Shown: one piece after another, positions 16,930 through 25,491 of the stretch | How the letters are laid out: each line of letters starts with the position of its first letter | Numbering within the stretch: the first letter of the stretch is position 1 | Source: Fidelibacterota bacterium | GTDB lineage: Bacteria > Fidelibacterota > UBA8477 | DNA: 40,731 nt | Reading direction: 5' to 3' | NCBI GenBank assembly: GCA_021734045.1 | Contig: JAIPJR010000013.1 | Location: forward strand, 1 to 40,731 | Made by a program: the position numbers and the translations under genes | Notes under the pieces: model-generated | Told to the model about the DNA's origin: nothing | The model's database searches: none | Seen by the model: the letters and a program-made list of their open reading frames with translations, nothing else

Positions 16930-17703
16930 CTACCAGTCCTTCTCCAGCCGTGGACCTTTCGTCTGCTGCTGAATCATTTCCTTCATATTCTCAATCTCAC
17001 GATCCCGCAGAGCATTCAAGAGTTGCCGAGCCGCTAATTGCTGATCTTCGGTAAGCTCAGGTTCATTCTGTTGCTTCGCATCCTGCGATTGTGGTGGCTC
17101 CTCGCTGGAATCACGCTCCTCCGCTCCGGTTTGCTCCTGTTGCTCTTGATTCTGCTCTGGTTCAGCGTCATCTTGCTGCTGATTATCGTCGTTTGATTCT
17201 TGTTGCTGGCTCTGCTGCTCCTGATTCTGCTGTTCGTTCTGTTGTTGCTCCTGATTCTGTTGATTCTGTGATTGTTGAGGAGGTGGGGGCGGCATTTTCA
17301 GGAGCATTTCTAAATTGGCTTTCGCGTCCGGGTCATCAGGTCGCAGCTTTAAGGCATTTTTATACATCTCAGTGGCTTCTTTGTACTGATTCTCGGCCAG
17401 ATATGCATTCCCAAGATTGTAGTACGCATCCGCCCGCTCAGCCACATCCGGTGAACTCAAGGCCTGTTCATAATGCTCTCGGGCTTTTTCAAACGCCTGC
17501 TTCTGATACCGGGCATTTCCGATATTGTAATGCAGAGACTTCAGGTCTGGATATTTTTCCAATACCGATTCCCAATTGGCAATGGCATCATCATAATTCT
17601 GCGCATCGTAAGCGGCTTCGCCGGTGGATTGCCCCGGAAGATTTTGCACCAGGAAGAGAAGACCAACCAGCACAACATAAGCATGCAGAGATCTACTCCT
17701 CAC
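16930..17703 (-). CDS. batC: BatC-like TPR protein with Gln/Asn/Glu-rich tail
   Basis: The 257-residue product has a signal peptide (RSRSLHAYVVLVGLLFLVQN region, 1-24), three TPR units (about 29-130), a run of six prolines near 136 and an extended segment of mostly Gln, Asn and Glu up to about residue 215. A helical tail with LTEDQQLAARQLLNALRD ends it. GTG 17703 is the start because GGGGAG lies 7 nt upstream and the signal peptide begins there; it overlaps batB by 11 nt. TPR plus low-complexity tail is typical of BatC. The Gln-rich part is unusually long and uniform, and probably disordered. It is encoded mainly by CAG and CAA codons. Confidence 0.88.
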   Translation of the reverse strand: MRSRSLHAYVVLVGLLFLVQNLPGQSTGEAAYDAQNYDDAIANWESVLEKYPDLKSLHYNIGNARYQKQAFEKAREHYEQALSSPDVAERADAYYNLGNAYLAENQYKEATEMYKNALKLRPDDPDAKANLEMLLKMPPPPPQQSQNQQNQEQQQNEQQNQEQQSQQQESNDDNQQQDDAEPEQNQEQQEQTGAEERDSSEEPPQSQDAKQQNEPELTEDQQLAARQLLNALRDREIENMKEMIQQQTKGPRLEKDW

Positions 17704-18742
17704 GAACCAACTCCCCACCCCAGCTACGGGCACGTTTCTGTAAATCAGAGATTAAAAACTCCAGGATAAAGCAGGCCAGTCCAAACCAGGCAAACCAGTG
17801 ATACTGTTCCTTAAAATTCGTGAATTCATGGGTCGCAAACTCCTTTTTGTCCATACCCAGAATTTCCTCGTAAAGCTTTTCCAAACCATTTCCGCTAGCA
17901 TTCAAGTGGATAAATCTACCACCCGTGGATTTCGCAATCTCCTCCAATGTACCGGTTGCAAGTTTTGTTGTCACCACTTCACCGTCCGGTGTTTTTTTAT
18001 AACCGGTAATGCTCCCATCTTTATCTCTCACGGGAATCGGCGTACCATGCAGGGTTCCTATTCCCGCAGTATAGATAGTCACATTCTCCTTCCTGGCTAA
18101 ATCCAAAGCTTTATCCAGATTCCCCTGGTGGTCTTCGCCGTCCGAGATAAGCATCATCACCCGATGCTTTTTGTCATCCGGATTAAAAGCCCGGATGCCG
18201 GTGGTAATGGCATCTTCCAGCGCGGTTCCCTGAACACCAATAGTGTTTTCATCGCTTAAATCCAAAAACATATTGAACGCGGCATAATCCAATGTTAACG
18301 GCGTCTGTAAATAGGCCCGACCGGCGAACACACATAAGCCAACCCGATCCCCCCGTAATTGCCTCAATAACTTCCGGAGCTCATATTTGGCCTTTTCCAG
18401 CCTGCTCGGTGTAATATCCTGCGCCAACATTGATCTGGACACATCCAATGCGATAATGATGTCCACACCTTCGCGTTTTACTTCCATGATATTATTGGAA
18501 AACTTTGGACCAAACGCGGCGATGATAAGCAGCAGGAAGCCCAAGATTTTTAAGGTCTCTTTTACGCGTCGGCGGGGTTTTGAAATACTGTTGGACAGGC
18601 GCTCCAAAAGGGTGGGATCCCCTAATCTGCCTTCCACTTTCTTTCGCCAGCGGGATGTCCAGATGAGCAGTATGATAAACACTGGCAACCATGCCCACAA
18701 CACGATCTGTAATACCAGCGGGTATTCTTCAAATCTCAGCAT
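17693..18742 (-). CDS. batB: BatB, von Willebrand factor A membrane protein
   Basis: The 349-residue protein has an N-terminal helix (about 8-28), a second helix near 65-78, a periplasmic vWA domain (about 93-280) and a C-terminal helix near 320-335. The metal-ion-dependent adhesion site is complete: DVSRSM (D100, S102, S104), a threonine in VQGTALEDAI and SDGEDHQG for the distal Asp. An insert with RDKDGSITGYKKTPDGE lies late in the domain, as in BatB. It follows batA with a TGATG overlap. The intact site suggests it binds a partner protein through Mg2+. Confidence 0.93.
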   Translation of the reverse strand: MLRFEEYPLVLQIVLWAWLPVFIILLIWTSRWRKKVEGRLGDPTLLERLSNSISKPRRRVKETLKILGFLLLIIAAFGPKFSNNIMEVKREGVDIIIALDVSRSMLAQDITPSRLEKAKYELRKLLRQLRGDRVGLCVFAGRAYLQTPLTLDYAAFNMFLDLSDENTIGVQGTALEDAITTGIRAFNPDDKKHRVMMLISDGEDHQGNLDKALDLARKENVTIYTAGIGTLHGTPIPVRDKDGSITGYKKTPDGEVVTTKLATGTLEEIAKSTGGRFIHLNASGNGLEKLYEEILGMDKKEFATHEFTNFKEQYHWFAWFGLACFILEFLISDLQKRARSWGGELVREE

Positions 18743-19737
18743 CAGGGGTATCTCCTGAACACTGTTTTATCCAAAAGTGTTTCCAAAGTCAGCAGGAATA
18801 ATCCTATCAACAGCAGCCAGTAGAATAATTCAGTGTACTGGACATATTCGGTTACTTCGTATTTTGTTTTCTCCATCTCCGAAATCTGTTGATAGATACT
18901 GGCCAAAGAAGCCTCATCCGTAGCGCGGAAATAGAGGCCGCCGGTAGAAGTGGCAATGTTTTCAAGGGTTGCTTCATCAATATCCACCTGAACCCGCATA
19001 TTTTGAGTGCCCATGGGCGTTTTTACCGGCATTAATGCTTGTCCTTTCGTGCCGGCACCAATGGCATAAATCTTTATGTCATAATCCTGCGCCATTTGTG
19101 CGGCTGTAACAGGATCCAGCTCACCAGCATTATTCTTACCATCGGAAAGCACAATCATGACCTTACTTTTCGCTTCAGAATCTCTCAGTCGATTAATACC
19201 ACTGGCAATGGCCAGCCCAATTGCTGTTCCATCAAACTTCTCGGGTATAATTTCAATATCGCGAATAAAGCCCTGCAAGCGTGCCAGATCCGTGGTGAGC
19301 GGGCATTTCAGAAAACTCTCCGCTCCAAATGTTATCAATCCGATGCGATCGGCTGTTTGTTGAGCGACAAACTGTTCAGCGACCTGCTTCACCGCCTCCA
19401 GTCGATTGGGTTTGAAATCCATGGCGCGCATGGAGCTGGAGATATCCAAAACCAACATAATGTCCACGCCCTCCGTGTGAACCGTGCGTTGTGTATTCTG
19501 ATCCTGTGGACGAGCAATCGCTGTCAAAATGAACGCTATCCCCATTAAACGCAGTGCTACCAACAGATAGCGCTTCCAGGCGCCGTCAGAAAGAGATATC
19601 CCTTTAAAAAGTTGGAATGAAGAAAACCGGAGTGTCCCCAGTCGCCTTCGGCCAATGACTGAATAATGGTAAAGCAATACTGCCAAAACAGGGAGAATCA
19701 GCCATAATACCCAGGGATTTGCAAATGTGAGATTCAA
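18742..19737 (-). CDS. batA: BatA, von Willebrand factor A membrane protein
   Basis: The 331-residue protein starts with the family phrase FANPWVLWLILPVLAVLLY, then a second helix (59-75), the vWA domain (about 90-285) with a full adhesion site (DISSSM: D98, S100, S102; FDGTAIGLAI; SDGKNNAG), and a terminal helix near 307-323. The start is TTG 19737, with GAGGAGG about 11 nt upstream; no ATG precedes the conserved opening. It begins the bat operon. In most genomes a moxR ATPase and a DUF58 gene sit directly before it; here the upstream gene is gatA, across an 82-bp gap. Confidence 0.93.
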   Translation of the reverse strand: MNLTFANPWVLWLILPVLAVLLYHYSVIGRRRLGTLRFSSFQLFKGISLSDGAWKRYLLVALRLMGIAFILTAIARPQDQNTQRTVHTEGVDIMLVLDISSSMRAMDFKPNRLEAVKQVAEQFVAQQTADRIGLITFGAESFLKCPLTTDLARLQGFIRDIEIIPEKFDGTAIGLAIASGINRLRDSEAKSKVMIVLSDGKNNAGELDPVTAAQMAQDYDIKIYAIGAGTKGQALMPVKTPMGTQNMRVQVDIDEATLENIATSTGGLYFRATDEASLASIYQQISEMEKTKYEVTEYVQYTELFYWLLLIGLFLLTLETLLDKTVFRRYP

Positions 19738-19819
19738 ACTGCTTTTAGCCTCCTCATGACAGACGAATCATTTCCAGCGTTCAGTGTTTTCAGGGCAAAA
19801 CCCGTAACCACCTCAGGTA

Positions 19820-21157
19820 TCAGCTTTTCAAGCGCTCAATTAAAGTCCCGATTTTGAAGATTGTTTCTTCCTTGAAGGCTGGTGCGATAATTTGAAGGCC
19901 GATGGGCAAGCCATCTTCATCTGTCCCCACCGGGAGACTCATGGCGGGCAGGCCGGCCAGATTTACCGAGACCGTGTAAATGTCATTGAGATACATAGCC
20001 AGCGGGTCATCCATTTTCTCACCGCGTTTGAATGCAGTGGTGGGGGTTGTAGGCGTAATAATGGCATCAACTGATTGGAATGCATTTGAAAAATCGGATT
20101 GCAGCAATCGGCGAACCCGTTGGGCTTTATCGTAGTAGGCATCGTAATAACCCGATGACAACACGTAGGTCCCCAACATAATCCGGCGTTTGACTTCCGT
20201 GCCAAATCCACCTGCCCGTGTTCGGTTATACATTTCCAGTAAATCGTCAGATTCATGACGAAATCCATAACGCACACCATCATAGCGAGCCAGATTGCTG
20301 GAGGCTTCTGCCGAGGTAATGATATAATAGATAGCGATGGCGAATTCAGTATGGGGTAAAGAAATGGGAACGATGGTGGCCCCGGCATCCTTTAATGTGG
20401 CTACTTGCGTATCCACTGCCTGACGTACTGAAGTGGATAAACCTTCCGTGAAATACTCTTCCGGAAGACCGATTTTCCAGTCCCCAGCCTGGCTTTCAAG
20501 ATTTTGTGAAAAGGGTGGAACCGGCTCCGGTACCGTGGTTGCATCCCGAGCGTCTTCTCCGGCAATGATTTCCAGAATTCTGGCCGAATCCGTCACGGTT
20601 TTTGACATAATGCCGATTTGGTCTAGGCTTGAAGCGAAGGCAACCAGACCGTATCGACTGACGCGACCGTAAGTGGGTTTCATTCCCAGAATGCCATTAT
20701 AGCTTGCAGGCTGGCGTACGCTACCACCGGTATCAGATCCTAAAGCGGCATCTACGATTCCGGCGGCAACTGCAACCGCTGAACCACCGGATGAGCCCCC
20801 GGCTACATATTCAGGGTTGATGGCATTTTTCACGGGACCATAATGGCTATACTCACTGGAGGAACCCATGGCGAATTCATCCATGTTGGTTTTTCCGGCG
20901 ATAATCGCACCGGCATACTTCAGTTTTTTTACCGCAGTTGCGTCGTACGGGCTAACGAAATTTTCAAGAATATGGGAAGCGCAGCTTAAGGGTTGATTCA
21001 GAACGCTGATGTTGTCTTTGATGGCGACATACATTCCCCCCAACATCCCTTTGCGCTGCTCTTTAGCTTGCTCCCGAATATCAGTTTCATCGACAGAAAT
21101 AAATGCGTTAAGCGGCTCGGCGTTCTGAACCCGCTCCAGAAATTCGGATATGGTCAT
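19820..21157 (-). CDS. gatA: Glutamyl/aspartyl-tRNA amidotransferase subunit A
   Basis: GatA frees ammonia from glutamine for GatB, which converts Glu-tRNA(Gln) or Asp-tRNA(Asn) to the amide form. The 445-residue amidase has the Ser-Ser-Lys triad at K47 (AIKDNI), S122 (GGSSGGSA) and S146 (GSDTGGSVRQP); the spacings of 99 and 24 residues match the staphylococcal enzyme. It is somewhat short at the N-terminus compared with the usual 480. AGGA precedes ATG 21157. Neither gatB nor gatC is in the window. The gene is followed by the bat operon and preceded by tatA, 12 bp away. An alternative amidase function is unlikely. Confidence 0.95.
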   Translation of the reverse strand: MTISEFLERVQNAEPLNAFISVDETDIREQAKEQRKGMLGGMYVAIKDNISVLNQPLSCASHILENFVSPYDATAVKKLKYAGAIIAGKTNMDEFAMGSSSEYSHYGPVKNAINPEYVAGGSSGGSAVAVAAGIVDAALGSDTGGSVRQPASYNGILGMKPTYGRVSRYGLVAFASSLDQIGIMSKTVTDSARILEIIAGEDARDATTVPEPVPPFSQNLESQAGDWKIGLPEEYFTEGLSTSVRQAVDTQVATLKDAGATIVPISLPHTEFAIAIYYIITSAEASSNLARYDGVRYGFRHESDDLLEMYNRTRAGGFGTEVKRRIMLGTYVLSSGYYDAYYDKAQRVRRLLQSDFSNAFQSVDAIITPTTPTTAFKRGEKMDDPLAMYLNDIYTVSVNLAGLPAMSLPVGTDEDGLPIGLQIIAPAFKEETIFKIGTLIERLKS

Positions 21158-21169
21158 TAAGCTTCCTGA

Positions 21170-21442
21170 TTACTGATTCTGATTTGAATTCGAATTACTA
21201 TCGCTGTCCATGTCTGATTTCTTCTGCTCATCAGATTTTTCAGATCCAGAATCGGCGGTCCGTTTGGTATTGTCTACCTGTCCGGCTTTATTTACCTCGT
21301 CCGTAATGCCACTGATAGCACCTTTGAATTCCCGAATCCCTTTGCCCAAACCACGCGCCATTTCTGGTAATCGTTTGGCACCAAAAAAGATCAGAACAAA
21401 TAGCAGTATAATGAGTAATTCCCATCCACCTGGAAATGACAT
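21170..21442 (-). CDS. tatA: Sec-independent translocase subunit TatA/E
   Basis: TatA forms the pore element of the twin-arginine export system for folded proteins. The 90-residue protein has one N-terminal membrane helix (about 7-20), the hinge [21 protein letters not shown] with the conserved Phe-Gly and Pro-Glu, an amphipathic helix, and a Ser/Asn/Asp-rich disordered tail. GAGGG lies 7 nt before ATG 21442. tatC is not in the window. It sits between gatA and the DUF4321 gene, in a run with the phospholipid genes. Confidence 0.95.
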   Translation of the reverse strand: MSFPGGWELLIILLFVLIFFGAKRLPEMARGLGKGIREFKGAISGITDEVNKAGQVDNTKRTADSGSEKSDEQKKSDMDSDSNSNSNQNQ

Positions 21443-21507
21443 AATTATTCCCTCTCATCTAATGACGGTTTTGCGTTACAACGTTTTGCTCTCATTTAAA
21501 TGTTTCC

Positions 21508-21792
21508 TTAAGCCCGGTAATAGCGTAAAACATACAATGCTGCTCCAATACCAAGGATTCCCATAATATTGATTCGAAATGTGAAACCGAATGTCAGTGA
21601 AATGACATGAAAATCCAGTGTAAACGGGTTGGTCAGGCCAAAAGTGCTGGAATCGATGGGCAGCAAAAAGAAATCGCGCACCACACCCTCCGGCAGAAGG
21701 ATGCCGACCACATTCCCCACCACGGAACCAGCCACGGCACCTATGATGATTGCCAGTGTAATCAGACCAATATTGCGTTTTCTCGGATCCAT
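21508..21792 (-). CDS. DUF4321 family membrane protein
   Basis: The 94-residue protein has two membrane helices, about 8-30 (LITLAIIIGAVAGSVVGNVV) and 75-90, joined by a conserved middle: LLPEGVVRDFFL, then a strand with FHVISLTFGFTFRINIMGIL. This pattern fits the DUF4321 family, whose function is unknown. It lies 15 bp after pssA and 65 bp before tatA, so it is read with the phospholipid genes. AGAAGG lies just before ATG 21792. A role in the membrane is all the sequence supports. Confidence 0.82.
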   Translation of the reverse strand: MDPRKRNIGLITLAIIIGAVAGSVVGNVVGILLPEGVVRDFFLLPIDSSTFGLTNPFTLDFHVISLTFGFTFRINIMGILGIGAALYVLRYYRA

Positions 21793-21807
21793 ACGCCTTC
21801 TTCTGGG

Positions 21808-22599
21808 CTATCCCTCCTTGCTGTCCAGCGACATCCGGGCTTCCTGGGTCCAGGCAGCTAATCCTGAGATGATAAGGAGTAATAATATGGGTAACAGGAG
21901 GAACCCTTTGGATAAAATAACCAGTATCATGAGGATAATGGTTAAAATGAATTTCCAATTGTCCACCCAGCCTTTTCGAACATCAAGTGCGGGGAATTTT
22001 GGGAACGGGATTTTTGATAATAACAGAAACGAAATAATCATTACAAAAGGTAGCGCAATCCGGGCATCACCCATCTCGTTCCGGGGACTCCAATGTAACC
22101 AGGGATAATGATGCACCTGACTGAAAAACAGATACATCCCCACAATTCCCAGCGCTCCCATGGGTGTGGGCATACCAATAAAGCGGTTTTTCTGCTCACC
22201 GGTCGCTTCCAGGTTGAATTTAGCCAGACGAATTGAACCCAGCATGAGTGGAAAAAAGGCGAAAAATCCGCCCACGACAAACCCTAAATCGGAGGACCAT
22301 ACTTTGAACACGAAAACAGAGGGTGCGGCGCAAAAGGTGATGATATCTGCCAAAGAATCGAACTGAATACCAAATTCAGAAGTAGAACCTAAAGCACGCG
22401 CCAGTTTCCCGTCCAAACTGTCAAACATGGCACCCACAATGATGTACCAGGCAGCGGCGGCATAAAATCCCTGGAACGAAGATAAAATGGAGAGAAAACC
22501 AAAAAACATATTGAAAATAGTAAACGCGCTGGGAATAAAGCGCCGGCGCCCCCCATGCGGTTTAACACCTTGATCTATTCGCTTTTGCTTAGGCGTCAT
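21808..22599 (-). CDS. pssA: CDP-diacylglycerol-serine O-phosphatidyltransferase
   Basis: PssA makes phosphatidylserine from CDP-diacylglycerol and L-serine in the inner membrane. The 263-residue multi-helix protein has the CDP-alcohol phosphatidyltransferase signature with D60, D63, G64, A67, R68, G77, D81 and D85 in the spacing D-x2-D-G-x2-A-R-x8-G-x3-D-x3-D. It overlaps psd, the next enzyme of the pathway, which supports serine as the alcohol. I chose ATG 22599, with AAGGA 5 nt upstream; another ATG at 22605 is two codons earlier. An inositol- or glycerol-phosphate-specific enzyme is unlikely next to psd. Confidence 0.94.
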   Translation of the reverse strand: MTPKQKRIDQGVKPHGGRRRFIPSAFTIFNMFFGFLSILSSFQGFYAAAAWYIIVGAMFDSLDGKLARALGSTSEFGIQFDSLADIITFCAAPSVFVFKVWSSDLGFVVGGFFAFFPLMLGSIRLAKFNLEATGEQKNRFIGMPTPMGALGIVGMYLFFSQVHHYPWLHWSPRNEMGDARIALPFVMIISFLLLSKIPFPKFPALDVRKGWVDNWKFILTIILMILVILSKGFLLLPILLLLIISGLAAWTQEARMSLDSKEG

Positions 22600-23239
22600 T
22601 CCCATCCTTCAATCTGGCTAATACGGTTAATCCACCCCGCACCGGGTCTTTCGCTTCTACGCCTACTTTACAGTTACGCGGTACAAAAACATCCATGCGG
22701 CTACCAAACTTGATCATCCCATAACGGTATCCCTGTTGGACCGAATCCCCGACCCGCAGGTAATTGATAATCCGTCGCGCCACCACACCGGAAATTTGTG
22801 AAAATTTCACCTTTAGCGTTTCATTGGACATACAAACCACCGACTGTTCATTGACCTCCGATGCATCTGCAGCGAATGCCGCTTTGAACATGCCCGGTTT
22901 ATACTGTACCCGGTCAATTTTCCCCCGGATAGGAACCCTATTCACATGGACATTTAACGGAGAAAGAAACATGGTGATGAGATACGCGGGTCCCACATAC
23001 TCATCATTCACCTCTTTCACAGAGACAATCGTTCCATCACCCGGACTTAAAATATGCTCGTCGTTTACCGGAATATCCCGGTTTGGGTCACGGAAAAAAT
23101 ACAAGGTAAATGCGAGGAACAAGCCACTCAAAATTGCCAGGATTTGCCACACGATGCCTGGGAAGAAAAACTGCATCAGGACAAACAACGCCGTAAGTCC
23201 CAGTGCAATCACTATGTTCGGTAAGCCTTCGCGTGCCAT
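22589..23239 (-). CDS. psd: Phosphatidylserine decarboxylase
   Basis: Psd converts phosphatidylserine to phosphatidylethanolamine. The 216-residue protein is the short (type II-like) form found in many bacteria, with two N-terminal membrane helices (about 7-48), SPGDGTIVSV near 65-74, SPLNVHVNRVP near 93-103, and the self-cleavage site KFGSRMDVFVP, where S180 becomes the pyruvoyl group. The Gly-Ser pair is kept. AAGG lies close before ATG 23239. With pssA it forms a complete two-step route, so PE is probably a major lipid. Confidence 0.95.
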   Translation of the reverse strand: MAREGLPNIVIALGLTALFVLMQFFFPGIVWQILAILSGLFLAFTLYFFRDPNRDIPVNDEHILSPGDGTIVSVKEVNDEYVGPAYLITMFLSPLNVHVNRVPIRGKIDRVQYKPGMFKAAFAADASEVNEQSVVCMSNETLKVKFSQISGVVARRIINYLRVGDSVQQGYRYGMIKFGSRMDVFVPRNCKVGVEAKDPVRGGLTVLARLKDGNDA

Positions 23240-23299
23240 GTTTTTCCTTAAATTATCCTCACAGACTTTCCATCAATCTCTCCGCTTAAAAAGCGCCGA

Positions 23300-23328
23300 A
23301 ATATAGGTGGGAGTTCATGCCAAACCAA
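23300..23328 (-). promoter_or_regulatory. psd: Possible sigma-70-type promoter for psd-pssA
   Basis: On the minus strand TTGGTT (23323-23328) and TATATT (23300-23305) are 17 bp apart. The -10 matches TATAAT at 5 of 6 positions and the -35 keeps TTG. A 5-bp hairpin (CGCTTTTTAAGCG, 23283-23295) lies in the leader. The 133-bp gap behind htrA is a natural place for a promoter, but the -35 is weak. Confidence 0.35.
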
Positions 23329-23372
23329 AATATCAAACGCATCCTGCTGGATCCCCCGGCTGCATCGTGAGA

Positions 23373-24572
23373 TTATTTTGATTCCAGTGTAACGCGGTAA
23401 TTTTTGCGTTTTCCATCTCGGATGATTTGCAATTCCACATGATCGCCACGGCGCAGATCCCGCTCACGGATATAATTAAAAATGTCTGATGTCGTGCGTA
23501 CGCGCTGATCATCGATTCCAATGACAATATCACCTACAACCAGACCCGCCTTTTCAGCTGGCGATCCCTGTTCCACATCCACCACAATGACACCGCTGTT
23601 GGGTTTCACATTCAGCACATAAGCCAGGTAATTGTCAATATTCTGAATCGATAGACCCGTGGTATACCTGCGGTCAATGTAGCCACTCTCCCTCAGCTCT
23701 TCGATTATAGCCATGGCCGCATTAATGGGCATTGCGAAGCTTATCCCGATGGAACCGGCAGACTGTCCACCTCCGGTAAAAATGAATGTATTAATACCCA
23801 CGACCCGCCCGTCTGCTGTAACCAACGGACCACCGCTATTCCCCGAATTAATGGATGCATCGGTCTGAATCATGTCCTGGTACAATCGCCCGGAGCGCTG
23901 GATGCCAAAATCCATGTGCATACTGGAAATTATCCCCACAGTTGCGATGGGTTCACGGCTCTCACTAAACAATCCAAATGGATTTCCAAGTGCCACTACC
24001 CACTCACCAAGTAGAATGCTGTCCGAATCACCCAATTCCACCGTTGGAAATTCTCGATCCGCATTAATTTTGATTAAAGCCACATCGGTTTTTCGGTCAA
24101 TACCCACCAACTCACCAGGATATTGATCACCACCGGCCAAAGTTACCGTTATTTCCGTCGCTCCCTCCGCCACATGGGCATTGGTGATGACATAACCTTC
24201 GGGATCGTATATAAATCCAGATCCCAGGGACTCAACTTTCTGCGAATACCATTCGGGTAAAAGCATTCGAAAAAAAGGATCATTCGCAAAAGGTGAACTG
24301 GTGATGCGAATCGAATGAACCGTGATTCCCACAACCGCCGGCGCAACCCTCTGAATCGCTCGTGTTAAGGCAGTCTGCCGGGACGCATCCAGATCTGTTG
24401 CAGCCAAATTTTGCTGCGTTGCCGGCTCCACAGGCATCCTCTGCCCTGTCCCCAGGTCAGCTGCAGAAACGCTATCCATAAATTTCCAGCGACGGATTTC
24501 ATGCAAAGTCAAAGTAAATGCCAACATGGCGATTGTAAGCGTGAACAGCAGGACGGATATTTTTTTAATCAT
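23373..24572 (-). CDS. htrA: HtrA/DegP-like periplasmic serine protease with one PDZ domain
   Basis: The 399-residue protease degrades or refolds damaged envelope proteins. Residues about 4-24 form an uncleaved anchor or signal sequence. The trypsin-like domain has H133 (NAHVAEGA), D163 (KTDVALIKI) and S246 (GNSGGPL). One PDZ domain follows at about 300-395 (GLVVGDIVIGIDDQRV). A single PDZ and an N-terminal anchor resemble DegS or HtrA of Firmicutes rather than two-PDZ DegP. ATG 24572 is preferred; an ATG at 24581 touches the GGAG site with no spacing. It has its own 72-bp leader containing a small hairpin (24614-24630). Confidence 0.94.
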   Translation of the reverse strand: MIKKISVLLFTLTIAMLAFTLTLHEIRRWKFMDSVSAADLGTGQRMPVEPATQQNLAATDLDASRQTALTRAIQRVAPAVVGITVHSIRITSSPFANDPFFRMLLPEWYSQKVESLGSGFIYDPEGYVITNAHVAEGATEITVTLAGGDQYPGELVGIDRKTDVALIKINADREFPTVELGDSDSILLGEWVVALGNPFGLFSESREPIATVGIISSMHMDFGIQRSGRLYQDMIQTDASINSGNSGGPLVTADGRVVGINTFIFTGGGQSAGSIGISFAMPINAAMAIIEELRESGYIDRRYTTGLSIQNIDNYLAYVLNVKPNSGVIVVDVEQGSPAEKAGLVVGDIVIGIDDQRVRTTSDIFNYIRERDLRRGDHVELQIIRDGKRKNYRVTLESK

Positions 24573-24581
24573 TTTTCTCAT

Positions 24582-24585
24582 CTCC
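24582..24585 (-). promoter_or_regulatory. htrA: Ribosome binding site deciding the htrA start
   Basis: GGAG (part of AAAGGAG) directly abuts ATG 24581, which is too close for initiation. It is 9 nt from ATG 24572, the better start, giving an N-terminus of Met-Ile-Lys-Lys before the hydrophobic segment. Confidence 0.65.
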
Positions 24586-24653
24586 TTTGCTCAACCCTAT
24601 CCGCTCTCCCAACGGCTTGTAATATAAGCCAACCGGAAAACGCATTCCGCTGA

Positions 24654-25475
24654 TTATTCAGTGGGCAATTCACCTTCCAAAAACGGCACTTCAAATACTT
24701 TCGGATGTTGAATAGGACCGTGACCAAAACACCCTCCTTCGCCAAATAATTCCCCGTGATCTGCCGTGATAATGACATGGGTAGGCAACCCTTTAAACTT
24801 ATGTAAAAGCACCGGCAGATACTGGTCTATTGCTGCCACCGCCCTTTGCTGTGCCTGTTTCATTGATTGAAATTGGTCATCAGAAAACCATTCACCTGAT
24901 TCAGGCTCAGGGAAGTGTTTCAGTGTCCCATGTACCCCATGCAGATGCGGCATATCTTCCTCGTCTGCACCTTGTATGGAATAGGGATAGTGGGTCTCAC
25001 CCAAATTCAAAAAGTAAAAGGTTGGTTGACCCGGGACGGGGTGAATCATCTCTATCATCCCTGAAAAATCGTTGTGCTTTTCCATGAGGAGATACCGGTG
25101 GAAATACTGATTCAGGTTTGTAGCTGGATTCAAAACCGGCATGGAAACCAGAGCTTCATTGCGAAATCCCCGCTTTTGCAGAAACAAAGGCAGGGATAAC
25201 TGGGGTGTGAAATCGGAAAAATTAATTTCCTTTATCCCGGTGCGCTGCTGCCACTGTGAATATTCCTGGCGGTAAACATTGGAAGCATGAATGCGTGTGG
25301 GACTTTTATGGGGCATTAATCCCATGAGGAACACATGGTGCGCTGGAAATGTCCAACTGCTATAGCTCCATCGTCTTTCAAGCGTTCCCAGTTGGTCCAT
25401 GTTAGGCGTTTTTGCGGCTGCCACCACATCATAACGCGCACTATCCATGATAATTAATAGAATATTTTTCAGCAT
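24654..25475 (-). CDS. Small sulfatase / alkaline-phosphatase-superfamily protein
   Basis: The 273-residue cytoplasmic-looking protein has the metal-binding framework of the alkaline phosphatase superfamily: LLIIMDSARYD (D11) at the N-terminus, TPNMDQL near 23-29, a probable nucleophile T42 in SSWTFPAHH, and the late motif ITADHGELFGEGG (D239, H240) with GHGP near 251-254. It lacks the Cys/Ser-x-Pro-Ser-Arg signature of formylglycine sulfatases, and there is no signal peptide. It is shorter than most sulfatases (400-550). It may be a phosphodiesterase or phosphotransferase. It follows the epimerase gene by 16 bp, suggesting a shared role in surface glycan or lipid modification; that is inference. 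Confidence 0.8.
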   Translation of the reverse strand: MLKNILLIIMDSARYDVVAAAKTPNMDQLGTLERRWSYSSWTFPAHHVFLMGLMPHKSPTRIHASNVYRQEYSQWQQRTGIKEINFSDFTPQLSLPLFLQKRGFRNEALVSMPVLNPATNLNQYFHRYLLMEKHNDFSGMIEMIHPVPGQPTFYFLNLGETHYPYSIQGADEEDMPHLHGVHGTLKHFPEPESGEWFSDDQFQSMKQAQQRAVAAIDQYLPVLLHKFKGLPTHVIITADHGELFGEGGCFGHGPIQHPKVFEVPFLEGELPTE

Positions 25476-25491
25476 CTGAACTTAAGCTGTT

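Noticed and set aside
17010-17300. Repetitive DNA tested as a tandem repeat or CRISPR-like array
   Set aside because: It is codon-level Gln/Asn/Glu repetition within batC with no constant repeat unit or spacers.
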